The notes under the pieces were generated by a model, which searched no databases, was not told the DNA's origin, and saw nothing but the letters and a program-made list of their open reading frames with translations. Below are positions 1 through 6,864 of a stretch of DNA of 11,501 bases, piece after piece. How positions within the stretch are numbered: the first letter of the stretch is position 1; the number at the start of each line of letters is the position of its first letter. The DNA is from Oscillospiraceae bacterium (GTDB lineage: Bacteria > Bacillota > Clostridia > Oscillospirales > Oscillospiraceae), in assembly GCA_904501855.1 (NCBI GenBank), contig CAJGCI010000051.1:1-11501 (forward strand), read 5' to 3'. A program made the translations under genes and the position numbers.

Positions 1-708
1 CTGGATAAGATCGCCCGCAAGAGTGAGAATACTTCCATCACCCGTGATGTTTCCGGCGAGGGTGTTCAGCAGGCACTGCTGAAACTTCTGGAAGGCACTA
101 TTGCCAATGTACCTCCTCAGGGAGGCCGCAAGCATCCGCATCAGGAATTCATTCAGGTCGACACTACAAATATCCTCTTTATCTGCGGAGGAGCATTCGA
201 CGGACTGGATAAGATCATAGAAAAGCGGATGGATAAAAAATCCATGGGATTTGAGGCGGAGATCAAGAGCAAGAAAGATCAGGATCTCGGTGCACTGTTT
301 GCACATGTGCAGCAGCATGATCTTCTTCAGTTTGGTATTATTCCGGAACTAATTGGCCGTCTTCCTGTTATCGCGTCTCTGAATTCTCTTACCAGGGAAG
401 ATCTCGTACGCATTCTGACCGAGCCTAAAAACGCAATGACGAAGCAGTACAAGGCTCTGATGGATTTTGATCATGTGGATCTTGATTTCGAACCGTCCGC
501 ACTGGATGCGATTGCAGACAGCGCTTTGGCTATGGAAATCGGCGCCCGTGGTCTTCGCAGCGTAATGGAACGCACCATGACGGACATCATGTATCGTGTG
601 CCGTCTGATGATGAGATTGAAAAGGTCATTATCACTGCGGATTCCGTTAACCAGCAGTCCGAACCCGTTGTCGTTCGGAGAAAAAGCAAGGGACGTAACG
701 TTTCTTAA
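1..708 (+). CDS. clpX: ATP-dependent unfoldase ClpX, C-terminal part (5' end outside window)
   Basis: ClpX is the AAA+ ring that recognises tagged or misfolded proteins, unfolds them with ATP and feeds them into the ClpP peptidase in the cytosol. The frame is open from base 1, so the N-terminal zinc finger and Walker A lie upstream of the window. About 235 codons are present. The visible part reads as canonical ClpX: the RKH pore loop in GGRKHPHQEF, the ILFICGGAF strand, then the ClpP-contacting region (a diverged IGF-type loop is expected around the KKSMGFEAE stretch), IPELIGRLPV, and the sensor 2 motif GARGLRSVME. The usual short basic C-terminal tail follows. The first ATG in the window (229) is internal and is not the start. 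A hairpin terminator follows the stop codon, and lon is the next gene, as in many Bacillota. No CIRCE or CtsR box is visible in this 3' part; the promoter is outside the window. Confidence 0.97.
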   Translation: MDKIARKSENTSITRDVSGEGVQQALLKLLEGTIANVPPQGGRKHPHQEFIQVDTTNILFICGGAFDGLDKIIEKRMDKKSMGFEAEIKSKKDQDLGALFAHVQQHDLLQFGIIPELIGRLPVIASLNSLTREDLVRILTEPKNAMTKQYKALMDFDHVDLDFEPSALDAIADSALAMEIGARGLRSVMERTMTDIMYRVPSDDEIEKVIITADSVNQQSEPVVVRRKSKGRNVS

Positions 709-720
709 TCAATGATTATT

Positions 721-750
721 AAGGCAGAGCTTTTGCTCTGTCTTATTTAA
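721..750 (+). terminator. Rho-independent terminator after clpX
   Basis: A 10-bp stem (721-730 with 735-744, one G-U pair) closes a TTTT loop 12 nt after the clpX stop. The tail ATTTAA is only moderately T-rich, so termination may be partial. It separates clpX from the lon promoter. Confidence 0.75.
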
Positions 751-766
751 TCCGTTGTATATACCA

Positions 767-795
767 CAGACCGTTTCATGGATTGATGGTATAAT
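767..795 (+). promoter_or_regulatory. Promoter of lon (extended -10)
   Basis: A perfect extended -10, TGGTATAAT, lies at 787-795. The -35 position at 17 bp spacing (767-772, CAGACC) keeps only the GAC core of TTGACA, which fits an extended -10 promoter that depends less on -35. The expected start of transcription is near 802, giving a short leader of about 25 nt with GGAGGTGA at 813-820, six bases before the ATG. I saw no heat-shock inverted repeat (CIRCE) or CtsR repeat nearby, so stress control, if any, is not evident in the sequence. Confidence 0.72.
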
Positions 796-826
796 ACTTT
801 CATTTCAATCCCGGAGGTGAGGTCCT

Positions 827-3226
827 ATGACAAATACTACAAGAGGACTCCCGATGATCGCCATGCGCGGGATGACTGCTTTTCCCGGCATGCTTTTGAC
901 ATTTGATATTGAACGATCCGCCTCTATGGCCGCACTGAATTTTGCCATGGGAGCCGATCAGATCATTTTTCTCGTAACACAGAAAGATATTCTGAAAGAT
1001 ATTCCATCTGCCGATGATGTATATACCATCGGTACGGTCTGCCGCATCCGGCAGCAGCTTCGCCAGCCCAACGGCTCATCCGCCCGTATCATGGTAGAAG
1101 GACTCTATCGCGGTAAGATCCTGGATGTTGTCTCTGAATCGCCCAGTTTTTATGTGGATGTTGAGAGACTTTCCGACAAACCGGACCGTGTCAGTGAGGC
1201 CAGGAAGGAAGCTCTCGTACGCAACAGCGTTGAACTGTTTGAAGAATATGTACACATCACAAATTCTGTTGCTCCTGAAACAGTACTGAATATCTTTGCC
1301 AGCAAGGACCCCGGTTATGTTTCGGATTTTATTGCCAACCATATTAACTTCCGATTTGGTGACAAACAGAAACTTCTGGAAGAACTGATTCCCAGCAAGC
1401 GTCTGGCCATGCTCAACGGGATGCTCGTACAGGAGCTCGCCGTATTATCCATCGAACAGGAACTCGTGGAAGCGACCAACGAGCAGATGAATAAAGCACA
1501 GCGCGAATACTTCCTTCATGAAGAACTGAAAATCATTCACAAGGAACTGGGGGATGAGGAAGATCTTCTCACGGAAATAGATGAGTACCGACAGAAAATC
1601 GAAGCGCTTCAGCTCAGGGATGAGGAGACAAAGGAAAAACTTCTGAAAGAAGTCAGTTCACTTTCCAAACAGCAGCCCGGTTCAGCAGAAGCGGCTGTGA
1701 TCCGCGGTTATCTCGATACCTGTCTTTCGCTTCCGTGGAATGAACGCACCGAAGAAACTTTGGATCTGGACAAGGCCAGGACCATTCTGGACGAAGATCA
1801 TTACGGTCTTGAAAAGATAAAAGAACGGATCGTTGAATATCTGGCGGTGCGCAAACAGACCGATAAGATCACCGGCGGACTGCTATGCCTTGTCGGACCC
1901 CCGGGAACCGGAAAGACCAGCATCGCCAAGTCGGTCGCCAGAGCAACGAACCGAAAACTGATCCGGATTTCTCTCGGCGGTGTCAGTGACGAGGCTGAGA
2001 TCCGTGGTCATCGAAAGACTTACATAGGTGCCATGCCCGGTAGAATCATCACCGGCATCATTCAGGCCAAAAGCAAAAATCCTCTCATCGTTTTTGATGA
2101 GATCGATAAACTGGGGCACGATTTTCGCGGTGATCCGTCATCCGCACTTCTGGAAGCGCTGGATGCGGAACAGAACAACTCATTCCGCGATCGTTATCTT
2201 GAGATTCCCTGGGATCTGTCCGAAACCATGTTTATCATGACCGCCAATACGGTGGACACCATTCCTCGTCCGCTTCTGGACCGCATGGAAGTAATTGAAC
2301 TGAGCAGTTATACAGACCGCGAAAAGATTCATATTGCGCAAAATTATCTCATTCCCAAGCAGCGGGATAAACACGGTCTGTCTGCCAAACAGATGAAGAT
2401 CAATGACAAGGCACTGGATCAGATCATTTCCATGTATACCCGGGAATCCGGTGTCCGTGTACTGGAACGCCATATCGGTTCCATCTGCCGTAAAGTAACG
2501 ACCCATATCGTAGACGGGGATTACAAGACCATCACCATCAACAGCAAAAATCTGGCAGATTATCTTGGCCCGGTACGTTATAAACGGGAGCCGAATGTCA
2601 AGAAAGACACCATCGGACTGGTCCATGGACTTGCCTGGACACAGGTCGGCGGGGAAGTGCTGGACGTGGAAACTGCGGTGGTCCCCGGAAACGGAACGTT
2701 GGAACTGACCGGCAACCTTGGGCAGGTCATGAAAGAATCCGCCAAGGCAGCTCTGACCTATATCCGCAGCCGCTCGGATGTTCTTGGCATTGATCCGGAA
2801 TTCTACAAATCGAAGGATATCCATATTCATTTTCCGGAAGGCGCCGTTCCGAAAGACGGTCCTTCTGCCGGAATCACTGTCTGCATGGCTTTGATCTCGT
2901 CACTGACGAAAACCCCTGTTCGTCACGATGTTGCCATGACCGGTGAGATCACTCTCCGCGGACGGATTCTTCCCATTGGGGGGCTTCGCGAAAAGACTAT
3001 GGCCGCCCTGCGAAATGGCATCAAGACAGTGATCATCCCACAGGACAACGTTGTTGATCTGGAACAAATCGATCCCGAGGTCAAGGATTCTCTGCAGTTT
3101 ATCCCGGCCAGTCATGTTGACAACATTCTGGATATCGTTTTACCAACATTAAAGAAACAGAGCAGCAGCACTGCTGTCATGCCGGCACAGACGAAAAGCA
3201 AAAAATCCGCACGTCTATCCCAGTGA
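827..3226 (+). CDS. lon: ATP-dependent protease Lon (LonA type)
   Basis: Lon is a cytosolic homohexameric AAA+ serine protease that degrades damaged and short-lived regulatory proteins. The 799-residue product has the full LonA layout. The N-terminal substrate-binding domain (about 8-210, beginning LPMIAMRGMTAFPG) is followed by a coiled-coil segment (about 210-285). The AAA+ module has Walker A GPPGTGKT at 357-364, Walker B IVFDEID at 421-427, a sensor 1 asparagine near 474, a probable arginine finger at R486 and sensor 2 at R544. The C-terminal protease domain has catalytic S680 in PKDGPSAG and K723 in GGLREK, so the Ser-Lys dyad is intact. Family members are usually 770-810 residues; the last 25 or so residues form a Lys/Ser-rich tail that is probably disordered. 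The ATG has GGAGGTGA at ideal spacing. It is the first gene of a lon-engB unit, with engB starting 13 nt after the stop. Confidence 0.98.
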   Translation: MTNTTRGLPMIAMRGMTAFPGMLLTFDIERSASMAALNFAMGADQIIFLVTQKDILKDIPSADDVYTIGTVCRIRQQLRQPNGSSARIMVEGLYRGKILDVVSESPSFYVDVERLSDKPDRVSEARKEALVRNSVELFEEYVHITNSVAPETVLNIFASKDPGYVSDFIANHINFRFGDKQKLLEELIPSKRLAMLNGMLVQELAVLSIEQELVEATNEQMNKAQREYFLHEELKIIHKELGDEEDLLTEIDEYRQKIEALQLRDEETKEKLLKEVSSLSKQQPGSAEAAVIRGYLDTCLSLPWNERTEETLDLDKARTILDEDHYGLEKIKERIVEYLAVRKQTDKITGGLLCLVGPPGTGKTSIAKSVARATNRKLIRISLGGVSDEAEIRGHRKTYIGAMPGRIITGIIQAKSKNPLIVFDEIDKLGHDFRGDPSSALLEALDAEQNNSFRDRYLEIPWDLSETMFIMTANTVDTIPRPLLDRMEVIELSSYTDREKIHIAQNYLIPKQRDKHGLSAKQMKINDKALDQIISMYTRESGVRVLERHIGSICRKVTTHIVDGDYKTITINSKNLADYLGPVRYKREPNVKKDTIGLVHGLAWTQVGGEVLDVETAVVPGNGTLELTGNLGQVMKESAKAALTYIRSRSDVLGIDPEFYKSKDIHIHFPEGAVPKDGPSAGITVCMALISSLTKTPVRHDVAMTGEITLRGRILPIGGLREKTMAALRNGIKTVIIPQDNVVDLEQIDPEVKDSLQFIPASHVDNILDIVLPTLKKQSSSTAVMPAQTKSKKSARLSQ

Positions 3227-3239
3227 TTGAGGTGATGAT

Positions 3240-3827
3240 TTGATCAATTTTAATAACGTTGAATTTGTGACTTCCGTTGCCCAGCCGAATAAATTTCTGA
3301 ATGACGGCAAGAAAAGCATTGTTTTTTCCGGCAAATCCAATGTCGGAAAATCTTCTGTGATCAACAAGCTTCTCAACCGAAAGAATTTTGCACGAGTCAG
3401 CTCCGTTCCCGGAAAAACGATTCATGTCAATTATTTTCTGGTGGACAGGCAGTTTTATCTGGTCGATCTGCCCGGATACGGTTATGCCAAGGTTTCCCAG
3501 TCGGAAAAAGAACGGTGGAACAAGCTGATGGAATCCTATTTTTCGGATCTCAACCGTTTTGATCTCGGTGTTCTGATACTGGATTCCAGACATAAGCCCA
3601 CTGCCGATGATCGCCGGATGAAGGAGTGGTTTGATTATTCGGGCAAACCATATATCATCCTGCTTAACAAATGTGACAAGCTGAACAAAACAGAGTCCCG
3701 TGAAAATCCAAAAATGATTCGGGAAGAACTGGATCTTGCGGAAGATTTTCCCTGTATTCTGTTTTCTGCGATGAAGGGCACTGGCAAAAACGAACTGATC
3801 AATGCAATCATTCCATACATCAAGTAG
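3240..3827 (+). CDS. engB: Ribosome biogenesis GTP-binding protein EngB (YsxC/YihA)
   Basis: EngB is an essential small GTPase needed for late assembly of the 50S ribosomal subunit. The 195-residue protein carries all G motifs: G1 GKSNVGKSS at 31-39, the G2 threonine in PGKTIHVNYF, G3 DLPGYGYA at 76-83, G4 NKCD at 143-146 (many relatives have TKxD here) and G5 SAMKGTG near 176-182. The length is normal for the family. The start is TTG at 3240. The nearby ATG at 3235 reads into a stop at once, while GAGGTGAT at 3229-3236 sits at workable distance and the N-terminus INFNNVEFVTSV fits the family. It follows lon by 13 nt with no promoter between, so the two are cotranscribed, as is common in Bacillota. 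A strong terminator follows. Confidence 0.97.
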   Translation: MINFNNVEFVTSVAQPNKFLNDGKKSIVFSGKSNVGKSSVINKLLNRKNFARVSSVPGKTIHVNYFLVDRQFYLVDLPGYGYAKVSQSEKERWNKLMESYFSDLNRFDLGVLILDSRHKPTADDRRMKEWFDYSGKPYIILLNKCDKLNKTESRENPKMIREELDLAEDFPCILFSAMKGTGKNELINAIIPYIK

Positions 3828-3830
3828 CTT

Positions 3831-3866
3831 CAATACCGGCAGCATCCGCTGACCGGTATTGTTTTT
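3831..3866 (+). terminator. Strong rho-independent terminator after engB
   Basis: CAATACCGG (3831-3839) pairs perfectly with CCGGTATTG (3853-3861). The inner CAGC/GCTG pairs (3840-3843 with 3848-3851) extend it to 13 bp with one bulged A at 3852 and an ATCC loop, followed by TTTTT. It closes the lon-engB unit just after the engB stop. Confidence 0.92.
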
Positions 3867-3888
3867 GCCTGCTGTGATATGGTAAAAT
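3859..3888 (+). promoter_or_regulatory. Probable promoter of the M50 protease-scpAB operon
   Basis: An extended -10, TGGTAAAAT, lies at 3880-3888. A weak -35, TTGTTT at 3859-3864, lies 18 bp upstream and overlaps the arm and T-tract of the engB terminator. The -10 resembles that of lon (TGGTATAAT). Transcription would begin near 3895, which places the GTG at 3889 outside the message and bears on the choice of start for the next gene. Confidence 0.55.
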
Positions 3889-3931
3889 GTGCAATACCAT
3901 AAGGTGGAAATTAATCGTTTCCACGAAACTT

Positions 3932-3940
3932 GGAAGGTGA
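3932..3940 (+). promoter_or_regulatory. Shine-Dalgarno-like sequence facing a non-AUG codon
   Basis: GGAAGGTGA is the best match to the anti-Shine-Dalgarno sequence upstream of the M50 gene body. The codon at the expected distance, five bases on, is ATC at 3946, in frame with the protease. No ATG or usual GTG/TTG start sits at the right distance. This is either a rare AUC start, a lost start codon, or a chance match. Confidence 0.3.
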
Positions 3941-4632
3941 CTCATATCGATACTTTTCAGACTATATGGAACGGATTAAACTGGAATTATCTCCTGGAAA
4001 TGATATTTGGCGTTATTCCGGCTCTTCTGTGCATCACGCTGCATGAGCTGAGCCATGGCGCTGTGGCCTATTCACTGGGAGATGATACCGCCAAACGGCA
4101 GGGAAGACTGACATTAAATCCCATTCGTCATATTGATATCATGGGACTTCTGATGATGGTGTTCTTTCGTTTCGGCTGGGCAAAACCTGTGCCTGTTAAT
4201 ATGAACCGGTTCAAAAATCCGAAACAGGGAATGGCCATCACAGCGCTTGCCGGTCCTGTATCCAACGTCATCATTGCTGTCATTTTCCTGTTTCTTTACG
4301 GCTTTTTCTTTCCGATGCTTAACGGAAAGAGCGAATTTGCAGGTATTATTCTTGATATGCTGCAGATCACGGCTTATATGAGTCTTGGCTTTGCAGTCTT
4401 TAATATTCTTCCTATTCCGCCGCTGGACGGCTCCAAGGTGCTGTTTTCTCTGCTGTCCGATGAGCAATACCGTACACTGATGCGTTATGAACGTTACGGT
4501 ATGATGATACTCCTTGTTTTAGTCGCATCAGGACTGCTTGGAAGACCGCTGTCTTCCGCCACTCAGTATTTGCTGAACAAACTGTTTTTCCTCGCGGAAT
4601 CCGGATATCAATTATCGTTGAGGTTGTTTTAA
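3937..4632 (+). CDS. M50-family (site-2-type) intramembrane zinc metalloprotease
   Basis: The protein belongs to the small site-2 protease family of membrane metalloproteases, which cut substrates inside the lipid bilayer; the substrate here is unknown. The zinc motif HELSH is followed by a run typical of the family (GDDTAKRQGRLTLNP, then FGWAKPVPVN), the ALAGPVSN motif, and FNILPIPPLDG, whose aspartate is the third zinc ligand. About five hydrophobic segments are visible: around the HELSH motif, the FGWAKP region, after ALAGPVSN, around NILPIPPLDG, and near the C-terminus. The start is uncertain. The longest frame opens with GTG at 3889, inside the predicted -10. GTG at 3904 and 3937 lack good ribosome sites, and the first in-frame ATG (4000) falls only 14 residues before HELSH. 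I list 3937 as a compromise. The TAA overlaps the scpA ATG by one base, so the two are translationally coupled. The family is common just before scpA in Clostridia. Confidence 0.9.
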   Translation: MTHIDTFQTIWNGLNWNYLLEMIFGVIPALLCITLHELSHGAVAYSLGDDTAKRQGRLTLNPIRHIDIMGLLMMVFFRFGWAKPVPVNMNRFKNPKQGMAITALAGPVSNVIIAVIFLFLYGFFFPMLNGKSEFAGIILDMLQITAYMSLGFAVFNILPIPPLDGSKVLFSLLSDEQYRTLMRYERYGMMILLVLVASGLLGRPLSSATQYLLNKLFFLAESGYQLSLRLF

Positions 4633-5423
4633 TGGAAGATCTTACATACCATCTTGAAGGTATTCTGAAAACTAAAGATGATATTCAGGATTTTGAAGGT
4701 CCTCTGACGCTTATCCTCATGCTGCTGCAGAAGAATAAGATCGAGATCCGTGATATTGTGATTTCAGACATTCTGGATCAGTACACGGAATATCTCAATC
4801 AGATGGAAAAAATGGATCTTGAGATCGCAAGTGAATTCGTTCAGATGGCAGCTTATCTGCTGTATATCAAGACGAAAATGCTTCTTACCGAGGAGAAAGA
4901 GGTAACGGAACTTGAGCTTTTGATCCAGTCTCTGGAGCAGATGAAAGCCAAAGACGTACAAAACACTCTACAGCAGATCATTCCTGAGATTAAAGAGCGC
5001 TACGATCGGGGAGTCCTGTATTTTTCAAAGCAGCCGGAACCGATTAAAATCGGAAACCGCAAGTATGAATATCATCATGACAGCATTGATCTGTTATCCT
5101 CGATCCTTGATGTTTTTACCAGAGGAAGCAGCACTCCGGCGATTCAGTCCATCAATGAAGCAGCACCCAAGTATACTCCGTACGGTGTTCGTGAAAAGAG
5201 CAAGGAACTGATCACAAAGCTGAAGAGCAGCAAACATGTTAATCTGAATACGCTTTATTCCGACTGTACGACCAAATCCGAGGTCGTTGCGACTTTCATC
5301 TCCGTGCTGGAGCTTTGCAGTATGGGCAGTCTGATGGTCTCAAAGGATGATAATGAGGAATATATCCTCACCTTCATCGGAGGAAACATTGACAGCATCC
5401 TGGATAAAATTGAGATTGAATGA
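4632..5423 (+). CDS. scpA: Segregation and condensation protein A (kleisin)
   Basis: ScpA is the kleisin subunit of the Smc-ScpA-ScpB condensin. It bridges the two Smc heads and binds a ScpB dimer, compacting and separating replicated chromosomes on the nucleoid. The 263-residue protein starts with the typical block YHLEGILKTKDDIQDFEGPL-TLILMLLQKNKIEIRDI, followed by the helix ASEFVQMAAYLLYIKTKMLL that contacts the Smc neck. The middle (about 95-170) is variable and charged. The C-terminal winged-helix part (about 190-263, including VVATFISVLELCSMGSL) contacts the Smc cap. The length is normal. The ATG overlaps the protease stop (TAATG) and has GAGGT at 4620-4624, seven bases upstream. scpB follows after 51 nt. 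Confidence 0.97.
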   Translation: MEDLTYHLEGILKTKDDIQDFEGPLTLILMLLQKNKIEIRDIVISDILDQYTEYLNQMEKMDLEIASEFVQMAAYLLYIKTKMLLTEEKEVTELELLIQSLEQMKAKDVQNTLQQIIPEIKERYDRGVLYFSKQPEPIKIGNRKYEYHHDSIDLLSSILDVFTRGSSTPAIQSINEAAPKYTPYGVREKSKELITKLKSSKHVNLNTLYSDCTTKSEVVATFISVLELCSMGSLMVSKDDNEEYILTFIGGNIDSILDKIEIE

Positions 5424-5436
5424 GTGAAGAATAAAG

Positions 5437-5474
5437 AAGGAGGGTAGCAGAAAACAATTTCTGTTACGCATAGA
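5437..5474 (+). promoter_or_regulatory. Distant ribosome binding site and hairpin before scpB
   Basis: AAGGAGGG (5437-5444) is the only strong Shine-Dalgarno sequence here but lies 30 nt before the scpB ATG. A small stem-loop, CAGAAA (5448-5453) with TTTCTG (5458-5463) and loop ACAA, occupies the gap. Folding would shorten the effective distance to about 14 nt. A TAG at 5445-5447 closes the scpB frame just upstream, so no longer ATG/GTG/TTG start is possible. Confidence 0.4.
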
Positions 5475-6170
5475 ATGAACGAGTTTTTACAGGCAAAAAT
5501 TGAAGCGATACTATTTGCTGCAGGGGACACTGTGCGTATCGACAGGATCTCCCTGATCCTCGGAGTTGATCCGGCAGATATCATTGAAGCATCCGAAAAG
5601 CTTTCTGAAATGTATGAATCTGCCAATCGCGGAATCCGTATTGTGCGTATTGGCGACAAGCTTCAGATGGTTTCCAATCCGGATTATGCATCGGATATCA
5701 TAAAAGTGCTGGAACATCGCAAACCGCCTCGGCTGTCCGCGCCTGCATTGGAAACGTTATCCATCGTCGCATACTATCAGCCGGTAACGCGAGCCTACAT
5801 CGATCAGATCCGAGGTGTGGACAGCTCCTACACCGTCAGTGTTCTGATGGACAAGGGCTTGATCGACAAAAAGGGATATCTGAATGTGCCCGGACGTCCG
5901 GCACTGTATGGCACGACAGATCTATTCCTTCGTACGATGGGGATCACAAATCTGGAAGACTTGCCGGAGCTTCCTGATGTCAGTACGTCCGAGGGTGTAT
6001 TGAAACTTCAGGAGCAGATCGAACAGATCAAGGAAAATCAGCAGATCGAAGGCCAGCTGAGCCTGTATGACTCTTCAGAGCAGGAGCAATCCGGGTCAGA
6101 AGACCGTACGGAAGAAGATGAAATCGTTGATGATGAGAGCGAAAAGGAAGATCTGCAAACGGAATCCTGA
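5475..6170 (+). CDS. scpB: Segregation and condensation protein B
   Basis: ScpB is the winged-helix subunit that dimerises and binds the middle of ScpA in the Smc condensin complex. The first winged helix (about 1-78) begins AKIEAILFAAGD. The second (about 85-165) contains the family signature ALETLSIVAYYQPVTRAYID, IRGVDSSYTVSVL, VPGRPALYGTTDLFL and ITNLEDLPELP. After residue 175 or so comes a Gln/Glu-rich, strongly acidic tail of about 50 residues that looks disordered; tails of this kind vary widely in the family. The total of 231 residues is slightly longer than the usual 180-210, because of the tail. The start is fixed by homology, since relatives begin a few residues before the AIEAILFAAG block, and by a TAG ten codons upstream. 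Ribosome binding site spacing is unusual (see the separate entry). It is coexpressed with scpA. Confidence 0.96.
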   Translation: MNEFLQAKIEAILFAAGDTVRIDRISLILGVDPADIIEASEKLSEMYESANRGIRIVRIGDKLQMVSNPDYASDIIKVLEHRKPPRLSAPALETLSIVAYYQPVTRAYIDQIRGVDSSYTVSVLMDKGLIDKKGYLNVPGRPALYGTTDLFLRTMGITNLEDLPELPDVSTSEGVLKLQEQIEQIKENQQIEGQLSLYDSSEQEQSGSEDRTEEDEIVDDESEKEDLQTES

Positions 6171-6172
6171 TC

Positions 6173-6178
6173 TATAAT
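6173..6178 (+). promoter_or_regulatory. Possible weak internal promoter (-10 only)
   Basis: A perfect TATAAT lies in the 31-nt gap between scpB and the DUF2953 gene, but nothing like TTGACA is found 16-18 bp upstream and there is no extended TG. It could give some extra transcription of the downstream genes. AT-rich gaps often contain such hexamers by chance. Confidence 0.25.
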
Positions 6179-6201
6179 TATCCGTATCAGTAGGGTTTGA
6201 T

Positions 6202-6864
6202 ATGAAAGCATTAATTATTCTGGGCATAATACTGTTAGTCCTGATACTGTTTAATATGCTTCGTGTCGGTGTTTTTGTTGCATATGTTTCCGACGAGGCT
6301 GCCCGATTAGCCCTTGTATTGGGTCCGCTCCATATCTCTATTCTTCCGAAGAAAAAGAAAAAGAAAAAGGAAAAAAAGCCGAAAGAGAAAAAGGAAAAGG
6401 AACCCAAAAAGAAAAAAATTGAGCGCGTACCGATTAAGCAGCGGATCACCTTCGAAGATATAACCGATGTTCTTCATGCTATAGGACAGGCCATTCACCG
6501 GTTCCGGTCAAAGATTGTGATCCACCGGTTTAAATTCTGGTTTGTATCCTCTCATGAGGACCCATATAAAACAGTTAAGACATATAATCAGGTCAACAAC
6601 ATACTATGTATACTGGGTACCTGGACGGATCCCAATCTTGTCATACGGAAATCAGACATCAAAACGGCCACCGATTTTATCGTTGGTAAGAATTATCTGG
6701 ATTTTGAACTGAAAATGACTATTCGTATTGGACAGATCCTAGTCATTGGGTTTATACTAATCACAAAGCTGATGAAAGTACTGTTCCGCTTCCTTAGCAG
6801 AAGCAGAAAGATGAACAAACTCAGCGAAGTCCTCGACCCGGGGAAAGGAGTGCAGATACCGTGA
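6202..6864 (+). CDS. DUF2953 membrane protein (YtfI-like), function unknown
   Basis: I recognise the DUF2953 family, related to Bacillus YtfI, by its position directly before ytfJ and by its pattern; no biochemical role is established. The 220-residue protein has an N-terminal membrane helix (about 3-29), a short conserved strand region (LALVLGPLHISILP), then a 23-residue Lys/Glu linker (about 50-72) made almost entirely of AAA/AAG/GAA codons. A soluble middle follows, with DPYKTVKTYNQVNNILCILG starting at 120 (family pattern DPxxTAxxYG, here diverged), and a second hydrophobic segment at about 176-197. AGGG at 6192-6195 is a weak ribosome site six bases from the ATG. The stop overlaps the ytfJ start by 4 nt (GTGA), so the two are probably translated together and may act in one process. 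An in-frame slippery heptamer lies in the linker (see the separate entry). Family confidence is moderate to good; function is open. Confidence 0.85.
   Translation: MKALIILGIILLVLILFNMLRVGVFVAYVSDEAARLALVLGPLHISILPKKKKKKKEKKPKEKKEKEPKKKKIERVPIKQRITFEDITDVLHAIGQAIHRFRSKIVIHRFKFWFVSSHEDPYKTVKTYNQVNNILCILGTWTDPNLVIRKSDIKTATDFIVGKNYLDFELKMTIRIGQILVIGFILITKLMKVLFRFLSRSRKMNKLSEVLDPGKGVQIP
6372..6378 (+). other. In-frame A AAA AAG slippery heptamer in the DUF2953 gene
   Basis: The codons GAA AAA AAG CCG place the heptamer A AAA AAG in the zero frame, the same slippery sequence used in E. coli dnaX. A -1 shift here would read 14 further codons and stop at TGA 6420-6422. The product would be a 73-residue membrane-anchored form lacking the conserved middle. 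I see no obvious stimulatory element but did not fold the region. Lysine-rich coding sequence makes such a heptamer fairly likely by chance. Confidence 0.3.

Noticed and set aside
709..826. CIRCE or CtsR operator upstream of lon
   Set aside because: I looked for the TTAGCACTC inverted repeat and for tandem GGTCAAA-type repeats and found neither.
2180..2830. Long minus-strand open frame (216 codons) within lon
   Set aside because: It is fully antisense to the conserved Lon ATPase and protease coding sequence, and its translation matches no family I recognise. Long antisense frames are common opposite GC-balanced genes.
3177..3845. Long minus-strand open frame (222 codons) opposite engB
   Set aside because: It covers engB almost exactly and runs through the engB terminator; the plus strand has every GTPase motif. 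It is a shadow of engB.
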